A DNA stretch of 64,000 nt from Corticium candelabrum (taxonomy: Eukaryota; Porifera; Homoscleromorpha; Homosclerophorida; Plakinidae), in assembly GCF_963422355.1 (NCBI RefSeq), contig NC_085093.1, forward strand, positions 6,713,987 through 6,777,986, given 5' to 3'. The notes beneath the pieces are model-generated. The model searched no databases and was not told where the DNA came from. It was given only the letters and a program-made list of their open reading frames with translations. Within the stretch, counting starts at the first letter, position 1, and every line of letters begins with the position of its first letter. A program made the translations under genes and the position numbers. This document shows positions 28,594 through 38,887 of the stretch, piece after piece.

Positions 28594-28998
28594 GGGTCTG
28601 CATGCGTGCAGTTCAGTCATGAGCAAGTCACATGTGAGTGATAACATTTGGAATATTTGGGTTACAAGTTCAGTTTTGGGGTGAGCATAAGTGTTATTCT
28701 CTTGGGTAAAAGACTCAATCATTATTATCTCGCAACTCAGAAGTGTAATGAGTGTACTTGGTTTTTTGACTATAGTAAAATCACATACCTTAGCAGTGTA
28801 ATTGATGGGGTTTGTTTGTAAGTTTGTGTTCCAGCCATCAGCATTGTGCAGTAGTCACTGTCTCTGCAATTATCTGACCATGTTTCAGGTTGTTTGGTAG
28901 TGTTGGCCGTATTGCTCTGCCCAACACATGAGCGACTTGTCCTGCGACATGGTTGCTATTTTCTGCTATGAAAGAGCTCTCTAATTTGTCCAGTGTGT

Positions 28999-29073
<75 letters not shown>

Positions 29074-32000
29074 GTAATAATTTTGTTTGTTAGCTCCATC
29101 TGCTCCAAAGTGTATATCATCAAAGCCTATTAGTTCTCAAGCATTACAAGTGGTCTGGTGTGACCCTGCCTCTACCAATGGTGTGATCAGAGGATATCGG
29201 GTGACATGGTTGGACATAGTCTTTGGTGACGGAGTGAGCATTTCTGTGGACTTGAGTGAAGATGTACTTCAGTACAACGTGACAGGCTTGAGACCATATC
29301 GATTATATGAAATTTATGCTCAAGCTAAAACAGAGCGAGAGAATGGACTTGAACTTTGGGGTCCTGCATCTGATATCATCTTATCAAGAACCCTACCTTC
29401 CAGTTTGTTTTCACAACTAAATCTGTTAAGAATTTGTTGTTTGTAAATGTTTTATTCTGATAGGACCGTCTTCTTCTCCTTTAGAAATAACTGGAAGAGC
29501 CATTAGGTCTACGTCAGTTTTTATGTCATGGAAGGTAAGAGTATGGTAAACTGTACATTCAGGGATTTGTTTTATGCATATTGTTTAGCCACCGCCTGCA
29601 TATGATTTTAATGGAATTGCATTGGGTTATACGGTCTACTTTGGAATCGCTGGACAATCATTAACAAATGGTTCTGTTTCTGTCATGAGCAAGACAACTA
29701 ACAGCACAGTAGACAATTTGGAACCTCACACTGCTTACACATTTGTTGTGAAATTACAGAACAGTGCAGGATACAGTGATCCGAGCGACAGCATTACAAT
29801 CAAGACAGGAGAAGCTGGTCAGATTTTGTTCATGATTGTTGACAAGTGCTTGTCATTGTGTACTTTGTAGCTCCCATTGCTGCTCCAAGAGCAATCACTG
29901 GTGTTGCCATAAGTCCAAATGCTATTTTCTTGCAATGGTCTCGTCTTTCGTCGCATCAGCTACGTGGTATATTGACAGGATACGATATCTACGTGTATGA
30001 TTCTGCTCAAAGAGCCAGAAGAAGGCAGCTAATAATTGAAGACAAGGAGGCGGTTAATGTCACGGTGACCAGTCTTGCTCCCTATACTGAGTATGAAGTT
30101 ACTGTTTCTGCACGGACTGGTGGAGGGACCGGCCCGAGGGGTCCTTCACCTCCTCTGCTGATTACAACTCAACAAGATGGTAGGACATGCCAGTATTGCA
30201 TTTGCTTGTGTTATGAGTGTCTTGTTTTTCAGTACCTGGAATTCCTGAGTCTGTGCATGCTATTGCTTTGTCTGCCAATCGAATTCGAATTGATTGGTCA
30301 CCACCGGTTGATTCAAATGGCATCATAACTGGCTACTCTGTAGCATACAGCAATTCGTCTTTCTCAGGAGTCGTCAACATCACTAGCCTTACTAATCAAT
30401 GGACCACATTGGACAACCTCAACGAATTCACCCTCTATAGCATCACTGTTTGTTGCCGTACTAGTGCAGGTGTAGGCTTGCCTTCACCTACAATACAAAT
30501 TAAGACGTTTCAAGCCGGTATTTAAACCATGATCAACTTAACTGAATATCAGGCCTGTTTATGCTTGTTACATTTTTAGAGCCCAGTGAACCACCAGTTT
30601 CAGTTACTGCATTCAGTACGTCTTATTCGTCTCTAGACATTTCTTGGCTACCTCCACCTCTTTCATCTCAAAATGGCATTCTAATCATGTACAATATCTA
30701 TTGCAACAAGTCTGAGTTTGGCGAGTGGGAAAGCTTATTCAACATAACAGCATCTAAGATGCAGTATGTGCTGCTGAATTTGAATGCATACGTCGAGTAT
30801 AGCGTGAGAGTTCGAGCTGTCACCGCAGCAGGTGCAGGCCCATTCAGTGAGGCAATCTATGCCAGAACTCTATCAGGTTTCTATTGTTATCTTTGAAAAT
30901 TTTGTTTGATGGATATCTAATAAGTTTATTCTTTTACAGCTCCTAGTCGTCCTCCGACCATTGTAGATGTTGTAAGCATGAGTTCGACGTCAGTTTGGGT
31001 GTCTTGGTTGACTCCTCACTTGCAATATATCAATGGTAAATTCGTGCGTTATGAAGTTGGATTCAGAACAGTGGATGACACAGAAGGGACTGCACATGTT
31101 GACTTCCAACTTGTATATGTTAGTCCTCTGGAGGAATCAAATGTAAACGTGACGGAACTACAGAAGTACGTGCTGCATACAACAACAGAATTGAACGTTG
31201 TGGTAGAGGGTTTTATATTAGGTATCAGAGCTACCAATTTGCCATTCGAATCGTCAACTACGATACAACAAGAAATCAGCATCTGAACAGTGTTTGGTCG
31301 GACATTGTAACAATAGTCACAGACGAAGATGGCAAGATTTTTTCTAAAATTTGGTATTATGTCAAACGTGTGATTGTTTTCTTCCTACAGTTCCTGATGC
31401 TCCAACCAACTTCTCTGTATCTACCGTATCATCTACTAGTGCATTCTTTACATGGGAACCTCCACTGGAAACGAATGGTATATTAACTGGATATTATCTG
31501 CAGACAGTCTTGGCAGCATACAAGCAAACTGAGAATACCGACATGTTCTCATTGTTTATGCGTTTTCCTGCCAACAATACACTTCAGTTTTCGTCTATCA
31601 CATCTTTTGCAAACTTGTCCGGACTTCATCCATTCAGTCAGTACAAAATTCAATTGCAAGCTGCTACAAGGAAAGGTCATGGTACTGCATCCATTCTTGT
31701 CATTGATACCAAGCCTTCAGGTCAGCCATACAATAATCCAGAGTGTTCTTTCTATTGTATGTTATATGTATCTGTAGAGCCTGCTGTATCTGCTCGAAAT
31801 GTTAAAGCCACGTCTTATCAATCAGCTGGTGGTGTTGGCGTCAACTTGTCATGGATTCCTCCTCGTCTGATTAATCGAAATTCAATCATTACTCATTACC
31901 GGATTATGTACATTCCTGTGCTTCTTGGCAGTTATCCTCAACCTGGTTTCGTTACCTTCGGAGATCTCACAACAAACACAGGACAGGAAGAAGCACGGCA

Positions 32001-33139
32001 TGTCGAATATGTTGGAATGAAGGGCGATCGTTCATACTACTTTTCTCTCAGTGCTTGCACTAATTCAATCAGTTTAGATAGTTGTGGACCTGAAGAGAAA
32101 GTATCTGTTCACACACTGGAATCAGGTACTAATATATACATACTTACATAATCCTTTGTGCCATCATCTCACTTTTGGTCGATGTTTTATAGAACCGGAA
32201 TCTGCCCCTCAAATTCGTGATGTTGTGCCTATATCTAACTCGACAGCTCTTGTCACTTGGAACTTGCCCCCAAGAAATATGACAAATGGGAAGGTTACTG
32301 TGGTGAAAGTGTACATATTGTATGAGAGAGGAAACAAAGGAGAAATATCTGTCACAGAGGAGTACACAGTCACTCCAAGCTCTGATAGTTTATTCATCTC
32401 TAATCTTCAACCAGGCCGTCAGCTTGATGTAAGAATGCAGATCTCTAATCGTGCTGGTGCTGGTCCTCTCAGTGTACCTTTCCAGTTCACAACAGGTAAC
32501 AATTCTAAGCATGGCTCCTGCTCTTTGATGCTGTTTGTGTATATAACTTTGGAATTTTTGTCATTCGTTAGCTATGAAATTGTGTGGGAATGAGCAAAAC
32601 TGCTCGAATAACACACAATGTCGTCGATCTGCCAAGGGAATCAACACTTGTGTTCGCGGTACGTACTAGTTATTGCTACAGACTGTACATGGTCAAGTAT
32701 ATATGTTGTGACAGTGATGTATTTCAAATTTTGTTTGTAGTCTCAATGGAGTCAGATGCCCATACATTGACTAGAGTCACTCATGGGGAAAGCAACTGGA
32801 TGAAGTACATTGTGGGTGGTGTCTCTCTTGCTGTGGTTTGTATTGTTGTCATTGGAGCTATTATATATCGACTGAAATGTCATGGAAGGTATCACATCTG
32901 CATCGCATATACGTATGCCAATTTTACGTTCTAAATTGATTTGTATCTGTTATAGATATCAGACAAAACCATCAGACGACGTTGGGATCGATGCATTAGG
33001 TCAGTCTCCGTCTACATCTGACATTAGTGACTGCAGAGATCAGCAAGCTAGATTCGGTGGAGTGTCAAACCCTGTCTATATGGATGAAGACAATTGTGAG
33101 ATTGAGACAAAGATAGACGATGTTGATTTTGAAATCTAA
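13835..33139 (+). CDS. Giant SRCR-sushi-Ig-FN3 transmembrane receptor (48 exons)
   Basis: A type I membrane receptor. I joined 48 exons with continuous frame to 10,614 nt, or 3537 residues. Exon 1 (13835-13910) encodes a signal peptide [20 protein letters not shown].... The order is then 9 SRCR domains (about residues 26-939), 22 sushi/CCP domains (940-2243), one Ig domain (2244-2359), ten FN3 domains (2360-3398), a Cys-rich stub (3399-3427), a TM segment (about 3450-3470) and a tail of about 65 residues containing NPVY. Almost all introns are phase 1, so modules can be duplicated without breaking frame. SRCR plus sushi combinations are known from sponge receptors such as the Geodia putative aggregation receptor, so self/non-self recognition, adhesion or microbe binding is likely but inferred. 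Intron 1 (13911-16827) holds a THAP remnant and a MITE; the 2.9-kb intron after FN3-1 holds several elements. No internal stop was found. Confidence 0.93.
14341..14509. mobile_element. MITE with perfect-looking TIRs and GTCGAC-rich ends
   Basis: The left end GCCTGGTTCACAATATGACG and the right end CGTCGATATTGTGAACCAGGC are inverted copies. The sub-terminal part is rich in repeated GACGTC/GTCGAC. The interior is short and non-coding. It lies in intron 1 of the large receptor. Confidence 0.85.
15154..15219. repeat. (TG)n microsatellite
   Basis: About 65 bp of TG dinucleotide repeat with minor interruptions, in intron 1 of the receptor. Confidence 0.95.
15914..16150 (+). pseudogene. THAP zinc-finger domain remnant
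   Basis: A single frame gives [28 protein letters not shown], then an in-frame [21 protein letters not shown] and DYIPSV. This matches the THAP DNA-binding pattern (C-x4-C ... W ... C-x2-H-F with the P-S near the end). THAP domains occur in P-element transposases and in host transcription factors. No start codon is present and a stop interrupts the domain. It sits inside intron 1 of the receptor on the same strand, so it is most simply a transposon fragment. Confidence 0.72.
16828..20116 (+). other. Nine SRCR domains of the receptor, one exon each
   Basis: Exons are 16828-17133, 17189-17494, 17567-17866, 17952-18251, 18318-18623, 18689-18994, 19074-19379, 19444-19746 and 19808-20116, each 300-309 nt and phase 1 at both ends. 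Every unit has the pattern RL.GG....[19 protein letters not shown], a Cys before a conserved DV/NV, an EC/SC-H segment and a final C-x-HSEDAGV-x-C. Each has six cysteines, the group A number, while the one-exon layout is the one usually described for group B. The CRQL box in the first unit is divergent (CRQLFY). Confidence 0.92.
20186..25434 (+). other. Twenty-two sushi (CCP) domains of the receptor, one exon each
   Basis: Exons are 20186-20353, 20412-20585, 20649-20822, 20884-21057, 21133-21306, 21370-21558, 21619-21798, 21878-22048, 22116-22289, 22376-22549, 22607-22780, 22843-23016, 23087-23263, 23325-23516, 23576-23749, 23804-23995, 24056-24229, 24291-24479, 24541-24714, 24783-24956, 25014-25187 and 25243-25434. 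Typical units carry C-G, P..G, a central C..GY.L.G, C..dG.WSG..P.C. Units 2-4 have two extra cysteines and units 1 and 5 have one each. Units 14, 16, 18 and 22 have a longer C-terminal half (189-192 nt). Confidence 0.92.
25487..25834 (+). other. Ig-like domain of the receptor
   Basis: A single 348-nt phase-1 exon. The B-strand Cys (IGCTVKES), the core Trp (LLWTRDG) and the F-strand [10 protein letters not shown] give an I-set-like Ig fold. It links the sushi array to the FN3 array. Confidence 0.88.
26638..27692. mobile_element. TIR element of about 1.05 kb inside a receptor intron
   Basis: TACTGTAAATCCACAAATTT at 26638 is repeated inverted, ending at 27692 (the match continues through TTGTA[TC]GC). 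No transposase is recognisable between them, so it is probably a non-autonomous DNA transposon. It sits in the large intron between FN3-1 and FN3-2. Confidence 0.75.
27796..28172. mobile_element. pogo/Tc1-like MITE with CAGTAGAACCTCGCTA termini
   Basis: ACAGTAGAACCTCGCTAG at the left is mirrored by TTAGCGAGGTTCTACT at the right. A second internal CAGCGAGGTCCG precedes the right end. Termini of the CAGTxGAACC type are characteristic of pogo/Tigger-like elements. There is no coding capacity. Confidence 0.7.
28203..28488. repeat. Two adjacent inverted-repeat elements
   Basis: ATCGTGTGATTTAGCATACT (about 28212) pairs with AGTATGCTAATCATACGAT (about 28334-28352). A second pair, TTATACCATGGTCATGTGAC (28357-28376) and its inverse (28469-28488), directly abuts it. 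Both are non-coding foldbacks within the receptor intron. Confidence 0.65.
28537..28592. repeat. (TG)n microsatellite
   Basis: Pure TG repeat within the large receptor intron. Confidence 0.95.
28998..29070. repeat. (TG)n microsatellite next to a splice acceptor
   Basis: A TG tract ends about 23 nt upstream of the acceptor of the FN3-2 exon at 29094, where it stands in for the usual polypyrimidine region. Confidence 0.93.
32572..33139 (+). other. Cys-rich stub, transmembrane segment and cytoplasmic tail of the receptor
   Basis: Exons are 32572-32658 ([16 protein letters not shown], four Cys), 32741-32888 (TM core [20 protein letters not shown] followed by basic RLKCHGR) and 32956-33139 (tail ending in TAA). 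The tail is acidic and Ser-rich with SNPVYMDE, an NPxY-type motif. In other receptors NPxY binds PTB or clathrin adaptors and mediates internalisation or phosphotyrosine signalling; that role here is inferred. Confidence 0.9.
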
Positions 33140-33356
33140 CATCACGTTTGTGCAAAGTCTGTCATTGTTGTTTGCATTTGTTCAACTGTTTGTTTTTGTT
33201 TGTTTGCTGCTCTAGTGCTTGCTTAGAGACAAACATATGCTGCTGTCTTGCTTCTGTCAGCAGTTATGACTTGCACTTTTAGTTAGGGAAAAAGTATTTA
33301 ACTTGATTGATTGCATAAGTGACAATGTAGCTAGAAACTCAATGGTGGCACTAACT

Positions 33357-33671
33357 TTAGATTGGTCCATCAAACAGTAACTTATCATATGACTTAACTT
33401 CTACTTTCAACAAAGCAAATTCTTGCCGCAACCCTTCTGTCTCATCCAAATTCAGTCTGGTGGTTGACTGTTCATCTTTTGAGAATTTCTCAGTAGCTAA
33501 TGTAATTTTCTGCAACTGAAGGATTATCACTGGTGCAATAGAAGACAATTTGTATTGTTTTTCCACTAACCGATGTAGCTGCTGTTGATATTTATCTTCC
33601 TGACAAAATTTCTCTGAAAAAACATCTGGATATGACAATTTCTCAAGCATGCAGTTCATAGGATTTTGCAT
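33357..33671 (-). CDS. Hypothetical coiled-coil protein or terminal exon
   Basis: An open frame of 104 codons rich in Leu, Lys, Glu and Gln, ending LLFDGPI. Its likely helical character fits a coiled coil. A weak, memory-based resemblance to the C-terminal half of the augmin subunit HAUS2 was considered, but the conserved positions are too few to name it. It may be the last exon of a gene whose upstream exons were not found between 33672 and 34298, or a retrocopy. It is convergent with the 3' end of the large receptor, 217 bp away. Confidence 0.4.
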   Translation of the reverse strand: MQNPMNCMLEKLSYPDVFSEKFCQEDKYQQQLHRLVEKQYKLSSIAPVIILQLQKITLATEKFSKDEQSTTRLNLDETEGLRQEFALLKVEVKSYDKLLFDGPI

Positions 33672-34298
33672 GTCAGACGGTTTTAGCCATCAGAGTGAGT
33701 GTTGTCAAAATCTTTACTACCATTATGATTACCACGACCTTGGCAGCAAGGCTTGTTTGTCTAGTGGCATGATCGTGCTCAGGCTGATGCAAGTGCTATA
33801 CAGTGGGGTTCTGGACCAGGTTGGTGAATCAGTATGGTCAATGATATGGCTGTGGTGGAAGACGGCAGTCACAAAAACATCTTGCTGCTGTGTCTTGACT
33901 GAGGGGCATGCAACAACCTCGACGGGTTATGGGTTGGGCTGCATAGCATGGTCATGAACACATTGTGTATTTGTACCTCAAGCTGGGAGCAAATGATATT
34001 GATGAAGCCCTAGCTAGTGTCGCCAAGAGAGGTCAAAGTCGGCAGAAGATTGCTGCTTGCATTAATCATGTGGCTGTCGTCCATTAGTTATATTACCACC
34101 GACTTGTGTCAGATGGTGATTTCTTGATGCCAACGTGATGTCACCTGTAGTCTACCACAGGTGAACTGCTTTGTCACTTTTCAGTGCCTGTGACTTACTG
34201 CATGAACGAAGAAGAGTATCTGAATATTTGAACTTTTCTACAGTTCCAACAATCACTACACAAGTATAAATGAAGACACTGCTACATACTAGCAACCG
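33672..34298. other. No gene seen
   Basis: The plus-strand frame 33649-33957 lacks any recognisable motif and looks fortuitous. Confidence 0.4.
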
Positions 34299-35120
34299 TT
34301 ATAAGTGTTTGCACGCGTAGTAAACACAGCAAATGATGGGCATTATGATAATAGCAACAAATCCAAGTAGCATCAGAAAAAATCTGAACTCAGTAAAGTA
34401 GCAATAAAAGTTTTGAGGCACAGTCCAAAAGTAACTATATGGATAACGGACTTCCTTGACCATTGCCATAGGAGGGTTGGGAGCTTGCAACATCCTACCT
34501 TCAAACATGATAGGTGCAGTTGGACTGATCCATTTGGCAGGGAATTTGTACCGGTACACGTCCTCTATCTCACAACGAATAGCTATGTCGTCTTCTTTTC
34601 TGATCAAGTGCATGTACACATCCAAAAATGTTGTATTGTGGTCCCGGTAAATGTAAAATTTGCAGCCCGTTTTCCTGATGAGCTTAAAGCCTTTCTTTTT
34701 CAAACCTGACTGGAATTGTTCAGACTCCATGTCTGTCTTCATGACACCAACATCCAAATCCCAATCCCATGGTATAATCTTTCCGTTTCGAACAGCTCCT
34801 AGTAAAGCACCAAACTCCAACCAATAACGCATTCGTAATGACTCTGCTACATCAACAAAGTCAAACAGCATTCCACGAAGACGAGACACTCTTTCATCTT
34901 GACCAGGAGGGTAACAAGGCTCATATAAGCGTAAGTAGCGAACCAACCTCAGTGGCAAACCCCAAACATGCAAGTTCTCGTGCTGAAAGTATCTTAGACC
35001 TGCTTCAATAACAACACAAGATATAAAGAAACAAAGAATTCTCCTTCTTGCTGAGCCTCGTACACTCATACAGCTCAATAATACACTCTTTCTAGAGTAG
35101 TCTCTAGGACTTTTTTCCAT
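34299..35120 (-). CDS. LicD/fukutin-related family membrane transferase (single exon)
   Basis: An intact 273-residue ORF starting at ATG 35120. A hydrophobic segment (about residues 28-44) after a basic N terminus predicts a type II signal anchor. The LicD/FKRP-type nucleotidyl- or phosphosugar-transferase core follows: YWLEFGALLGAVRNG (99-113) and IIPWDWDLDVGV (115-126), with the acidic D-x-D-x-D triplet at 119, 121 and 123, and TTFLDVYMH (163-171). A second hydrophobic segment (about 245-268) at the C terminus is unusual for FKRP/FKTN. Family members transfer ribitol- or choline-phosphate onto glycans in the Golgi; the substrate here is unknown. It is shorter than fukutin or FKRP (over 450 residues). 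No intron, frameshift or stop was seen. Confidence 0.82.
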   Translation of the reverse strand: MEKSPRDYSRKSVLLSCMSVRGSARRRILCFFISCVVIEAGLRYFQHENLHVWGLPLRLVRYLRLYEPCYPPGQDERVSRLRGMLFDFVDVAESLRMRYWLEFGALLGAVRNGKIIPWDWDLDVGVMKTDMESEQFQSGLKKKGFKLIRKTGCKFYIYRDHNTTFLDVYMHLIRKEDDIAIRCEIEDVYRYKFPAKWISPTAPIMFEGRMLQAPNPPMAMVKEVRYPYSYFWTVPQNFYCYFTEFRFFLMLLGFVAIIIMPIICCVYYACKHL

Positions 35121-35184
35121 GGTGTCTTCTGGTCTATGTCTTACCCTATAGGATCAACAGGTTCAATTAATATTGAGCGCGCAT

Positions 35185-35251
<67 letters not shown>

Positions 35252-37308
35252 ACTACACCAACTAGATTAAAACCAAAAGCTAAACACGGCTGGCAGTGGT
35301 TTTGACCACCCCAATCAGTCGCAGTGGCAATTCTAGGCAAATGTACATATGACGTTCAAACTATGCACATGCAAAACGCCCCACACACACACATATTTAG
35401 TCTTCCTACTGTACAAATGTATACATTTATTTTATACACAGTCACAGCAAAACTGGTGCAAATAACAAAACTATCCCGAGAAGATGTTCTTAATAAATGT
35501 ATCACTTTTGGGATACTATAAGTCAACTATTGCTTCCAAGATAGTTACTTCATTGCAGTGCAATAAAGTCTGGTCGTACCTCAATAGGTCGGGCATCCCC
35601 AACGATTTCTTAATTAACAGTGAAATTATGTCTTTAAAGGTAAATCACAATTTTACAAGGTGTCATGCTGCAGTGCAATGGCCCAGATGTTTGTAACGTC
35701 AGATTCTCAAGAATGGAAATGCAAATATTTCAGCTTGGGAGCTGTAAGTTGTTGCACTGTAGAGCCCCTGTTCAGTTGTAGTAAACATCATCCTGTCTGC
35801 ACACTCCAATGTACAGTTTACATCACCTGGACGTATAAAGTCTACAGTCTCTAGCTTAATTACACTAGAGTTATCAGTCTTCATCAGAGTGCAGAAAACT
35901 TTATTTTCTTTGACAAATGCTAAAGACAAATTTGGCCTTAGACTCGTCGTAGGTTTGTATAACAGTATGGGTGTATAGCCTACGGCATCCACTAGTGTTG
36001 TATCCTACCCTACAAGTCGCTAACATTGCCATCATCTACATCAAGAGTGTTATCCACATTCCTGGTAAATGCTGTCATTGACTAGCTAGGATCTCGATCT
36101 CTTGGTATTACTTGCTCTTTATCTAGTTTTTCTAAAATAAATGCAATATGCTTCTCGACTCTCTAATGTCTGGTTGATGCGACAGTAGGAGTTGATGGCA
36201 CATCACATGACTGACTTTGCAACAAACAAGAACACCTGTCTTCAGTCTTACGACCTTAATGCAGCTCACAAGAGCAGATAAATTACAGCACTCTGAAAGC
36301 TACTCGCGAGCTCCTGAAAGAACTGGCTTCTTGCATAATCAACAGGGCACCAGCTTGAAATATGTACATGCTCCAAAATTTGTATAACAATGGTAGTTTT
36401 ACTCATTGACTTCCTTCGCAGACGTTAGTAGACAAAATTGCATTTCAAAAATAGAACTTCTTTAGACAGCTGTGCAATCACAATGGGCTGTCGTAGGGTT
36501 GACATATTTGGTTGTTTTGTCTTGCAAGATTTCACAGTTTTTCAGCTGGCATAATAATCTATTATGTTGTACTGCTACAACATCAATCAAGTACTGATGT
36601 TATGATTTGTTCTACTACCAACGATAACACCTAACATTCATTCACCTGTAAGCACTACAGGCTGGTAACATTCTGGTATTCCTATATAGGTGTGTCTGTA
36701 AACCTGTAGATATAGCTCTTGCCCGTTACGTACCATGTAATATGACATAAGGCATTGCAAAGAAAATGTAACAGCTTTTACCTCAGCTTCGTCTGTGCTA
36801 TTACATCGTAATCATAACCGTTCTCTTCAACAAAATTCACAGATGCCACTGACATTTTTGGAAACACAGCACTGTAGTAGTTGGTCAAATATTGCAAAAA
36901 CTTTCAGACCAAGAGCTGTTTGTAGCCTGCTGTAGCAGAATAAAGCCAACAGTAAAGCAACACCAACTAAATTTCTTAATGCTCAGATATTTGGCATAAA
37001 ACTCAAACCACCCCTAACTAAAAAATAACAGTATAATGACCATGTGACGCTCCAAGCATGCACTTCTCATTGTGCTGTCTACAAGTACTCAAGATGCCAC
37101 CTACACACCCATTCAATGGCCTAATTAAAAATGAGCAATATTCCAAAATAAATGCTTCAACAGTCTCAAACCATCTGCTCCAAGTCTGTTCCTTCACTTT
37201 TTCAGTTTTTATGTACATCTATTCTAATATTGGTCAGACAACAAGCAGATAATAACAGTTATACACACACATGAGAAGTTTGTACAACAAATCGGTCGCC
37301 CAAGGGCT
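35121..37308. other. Intergenic region; (CA)n at 35188-35251
   Basis: The minus-strand frame 35992-35699 (97 codons, LAFVKENKVFCTLMKTDNSS...) is the only notable open frame. It has no recognisable motif and might be an isolated exon. Otherwise no gene is seen. Confidence 0.4.
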
Positions 37309-38288
37309 CCGGTGTAGCAACAAATTCCGTCCCCCTACACAAACTGTCCGCTTTGTGACAATGCGCATGCCCATTGTTACGCGCCAATTCCGGTAACAAA
37401 AACTGTCCGCCACATGTCACTTTCTCGTGAAGAACATCTTGCCTGCGTAAAGGCTTACCTAAGGAGTGGAGTGTATGATAATTGTATCAGGAGTAAGGAC
37501 GAAAAGCGACGATTACGGAGGATGGCAGAATCGTTTGCTCTTGAAGGTAAGATCTAGAATCTAAATTATTTGCACTAAACATTATTGCATTGTCTACTAA
37601 TCTAAAAATTTATTCAGCACATTTTCATTGTTTAATTAATTAATTAATTAATAACTGAAATTTCTAAATTGCATAATTATTGGTGTAATACTCTACTAGG
37701 TGGGAAATATTGACTTATATAAATTTATCTTTTCCACTAGGAGATCAACTGTTTTATGTTGGTGCCAAAAAGAACCAACATAGAGTGGTCCTCTTTACAG
37801 AGGACCACAAACTGCAAGTATTCAAGAGTTGCCATGACTCTCCTCATGGAGAACACTTTGGCAGAAGAAAAACTCTGCAAAAGATCGAGGAAAGATTCTA
37901 CTGGCTAACAATGACTGCATATGTTTACGATCAGATTACATACAACAGTTACATACATACAGACAGACAGTTAGAGTAGCATGTATGGAAATTGCTAAAT
38001 TGAGCCAGTTTCTTTGTGACCAACTTGTGTCTCTAAATGATCCAGTTTGGGATGTTACTCTTGAGATATTGTCATGTATCACGAATCAACCATCTGGCAA
38101 GGGTAATCTTTCCTGGTCATCTCTTACCGGCTGCCACTCTGCATGATCGGCTAATCAAATCCACATTTGAAAATGTAATTAAGTGCTACAACATTGGAGA
38201 GTATAAGTAGCTACAGGCTACCTAACCTAGCTGTTCAAAATGGTGGATTCGGATTGTCATCTATTGCAGATACAACATGACAGAATAT

Positions 38289-38290
38289 AT

Positions 38291-38324
<34 letters not shown>

Positions 38325-38332
38325 TCGACAGG
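38289..38332. repeat. (GACA)n microsatellite
   Basis: A tetranucleotide repeat GACA in intron 2 of the Ginger1 gene. Confidence 0.9.
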
Positions 38333-38887
38333 TACACAAACAGACCTCTGAAGCAGGTTTGCTTCTGGTGCTTGTTGTAGATTTTACAAACCATGCAGAC
38401 TGATCTGGTTGGGCATGACACACAAATAATATTATCTATAACCACTGGCTGATTCATTTGTTTGCTTACGTCATTTGTAGATTGGAAAATGCGACAAGTA
38501 CCAGCGTATGGAGACAATTAAAACTATAGCACCAACATACCATCCAATCAAAGTTAAAGGACCTTGGGAATTCATTGGAGTTGATCTCATGGGAAAGTTT
38601 CCAATGACAGCAGCTGGATATCAGTACATACTAACAGCAACAGACTATTTCACAAAATGGGTGGAAGCATTTCCACTACAAGATAAATCTGCAGTTGCTG
38701 TAGCGGACAGGTTATGTCAGATATTTTACAGGTAAGTGCAGTAAAGCATTATAATTAAAATACATTAACATTTTCAGGTACTGTTTCATAATAAGTTATG
38801 ACCTGTCCAACAACCATAATCAATTGCTATATTTATTGTTATGCATACATATCTCTGTATTTGCATGCATTTGAATGCATGGTGTTA

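Larger units (their letters stand above)
25892..32495 (+). other. Ten FN3 domains of the receptor
   Basis: Exons are 25892-26191, 29094-29402, 29464-29534 plus 29589-29817 (one domain split in phase 0), 29871-30179, 30233-30517, 30580-30876, 30940-31165 plus 31222-31331 (one domain split in phase 2), 31391-31720, 31778-32125 and 32193-32495. Most show the FN3 core W, an N/DG loop, Y-x-V/I-x-A/V-x-N/A and a final T. The intron 31166-31221 is 56 nt and restores the strand [17 protein letters not shown]. The exon ending at 31331 is followed by GCAAGA, a GC-type donor. Confidence 0.9.

Noticed and set aside
31222..31286. In-frame stop that would truncate the receptor in the seventh FN3 domain
   Set aside because: The stop lies in the wrong frame after splicing out 31166-31221, which restores a canonical FN3 strand and the correct phase.
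33649..33957. Plus-strand 102-codon frame
   Set aside because: No motif, no splice context, overlaps the start of the minus-strand coiled-coil frame.
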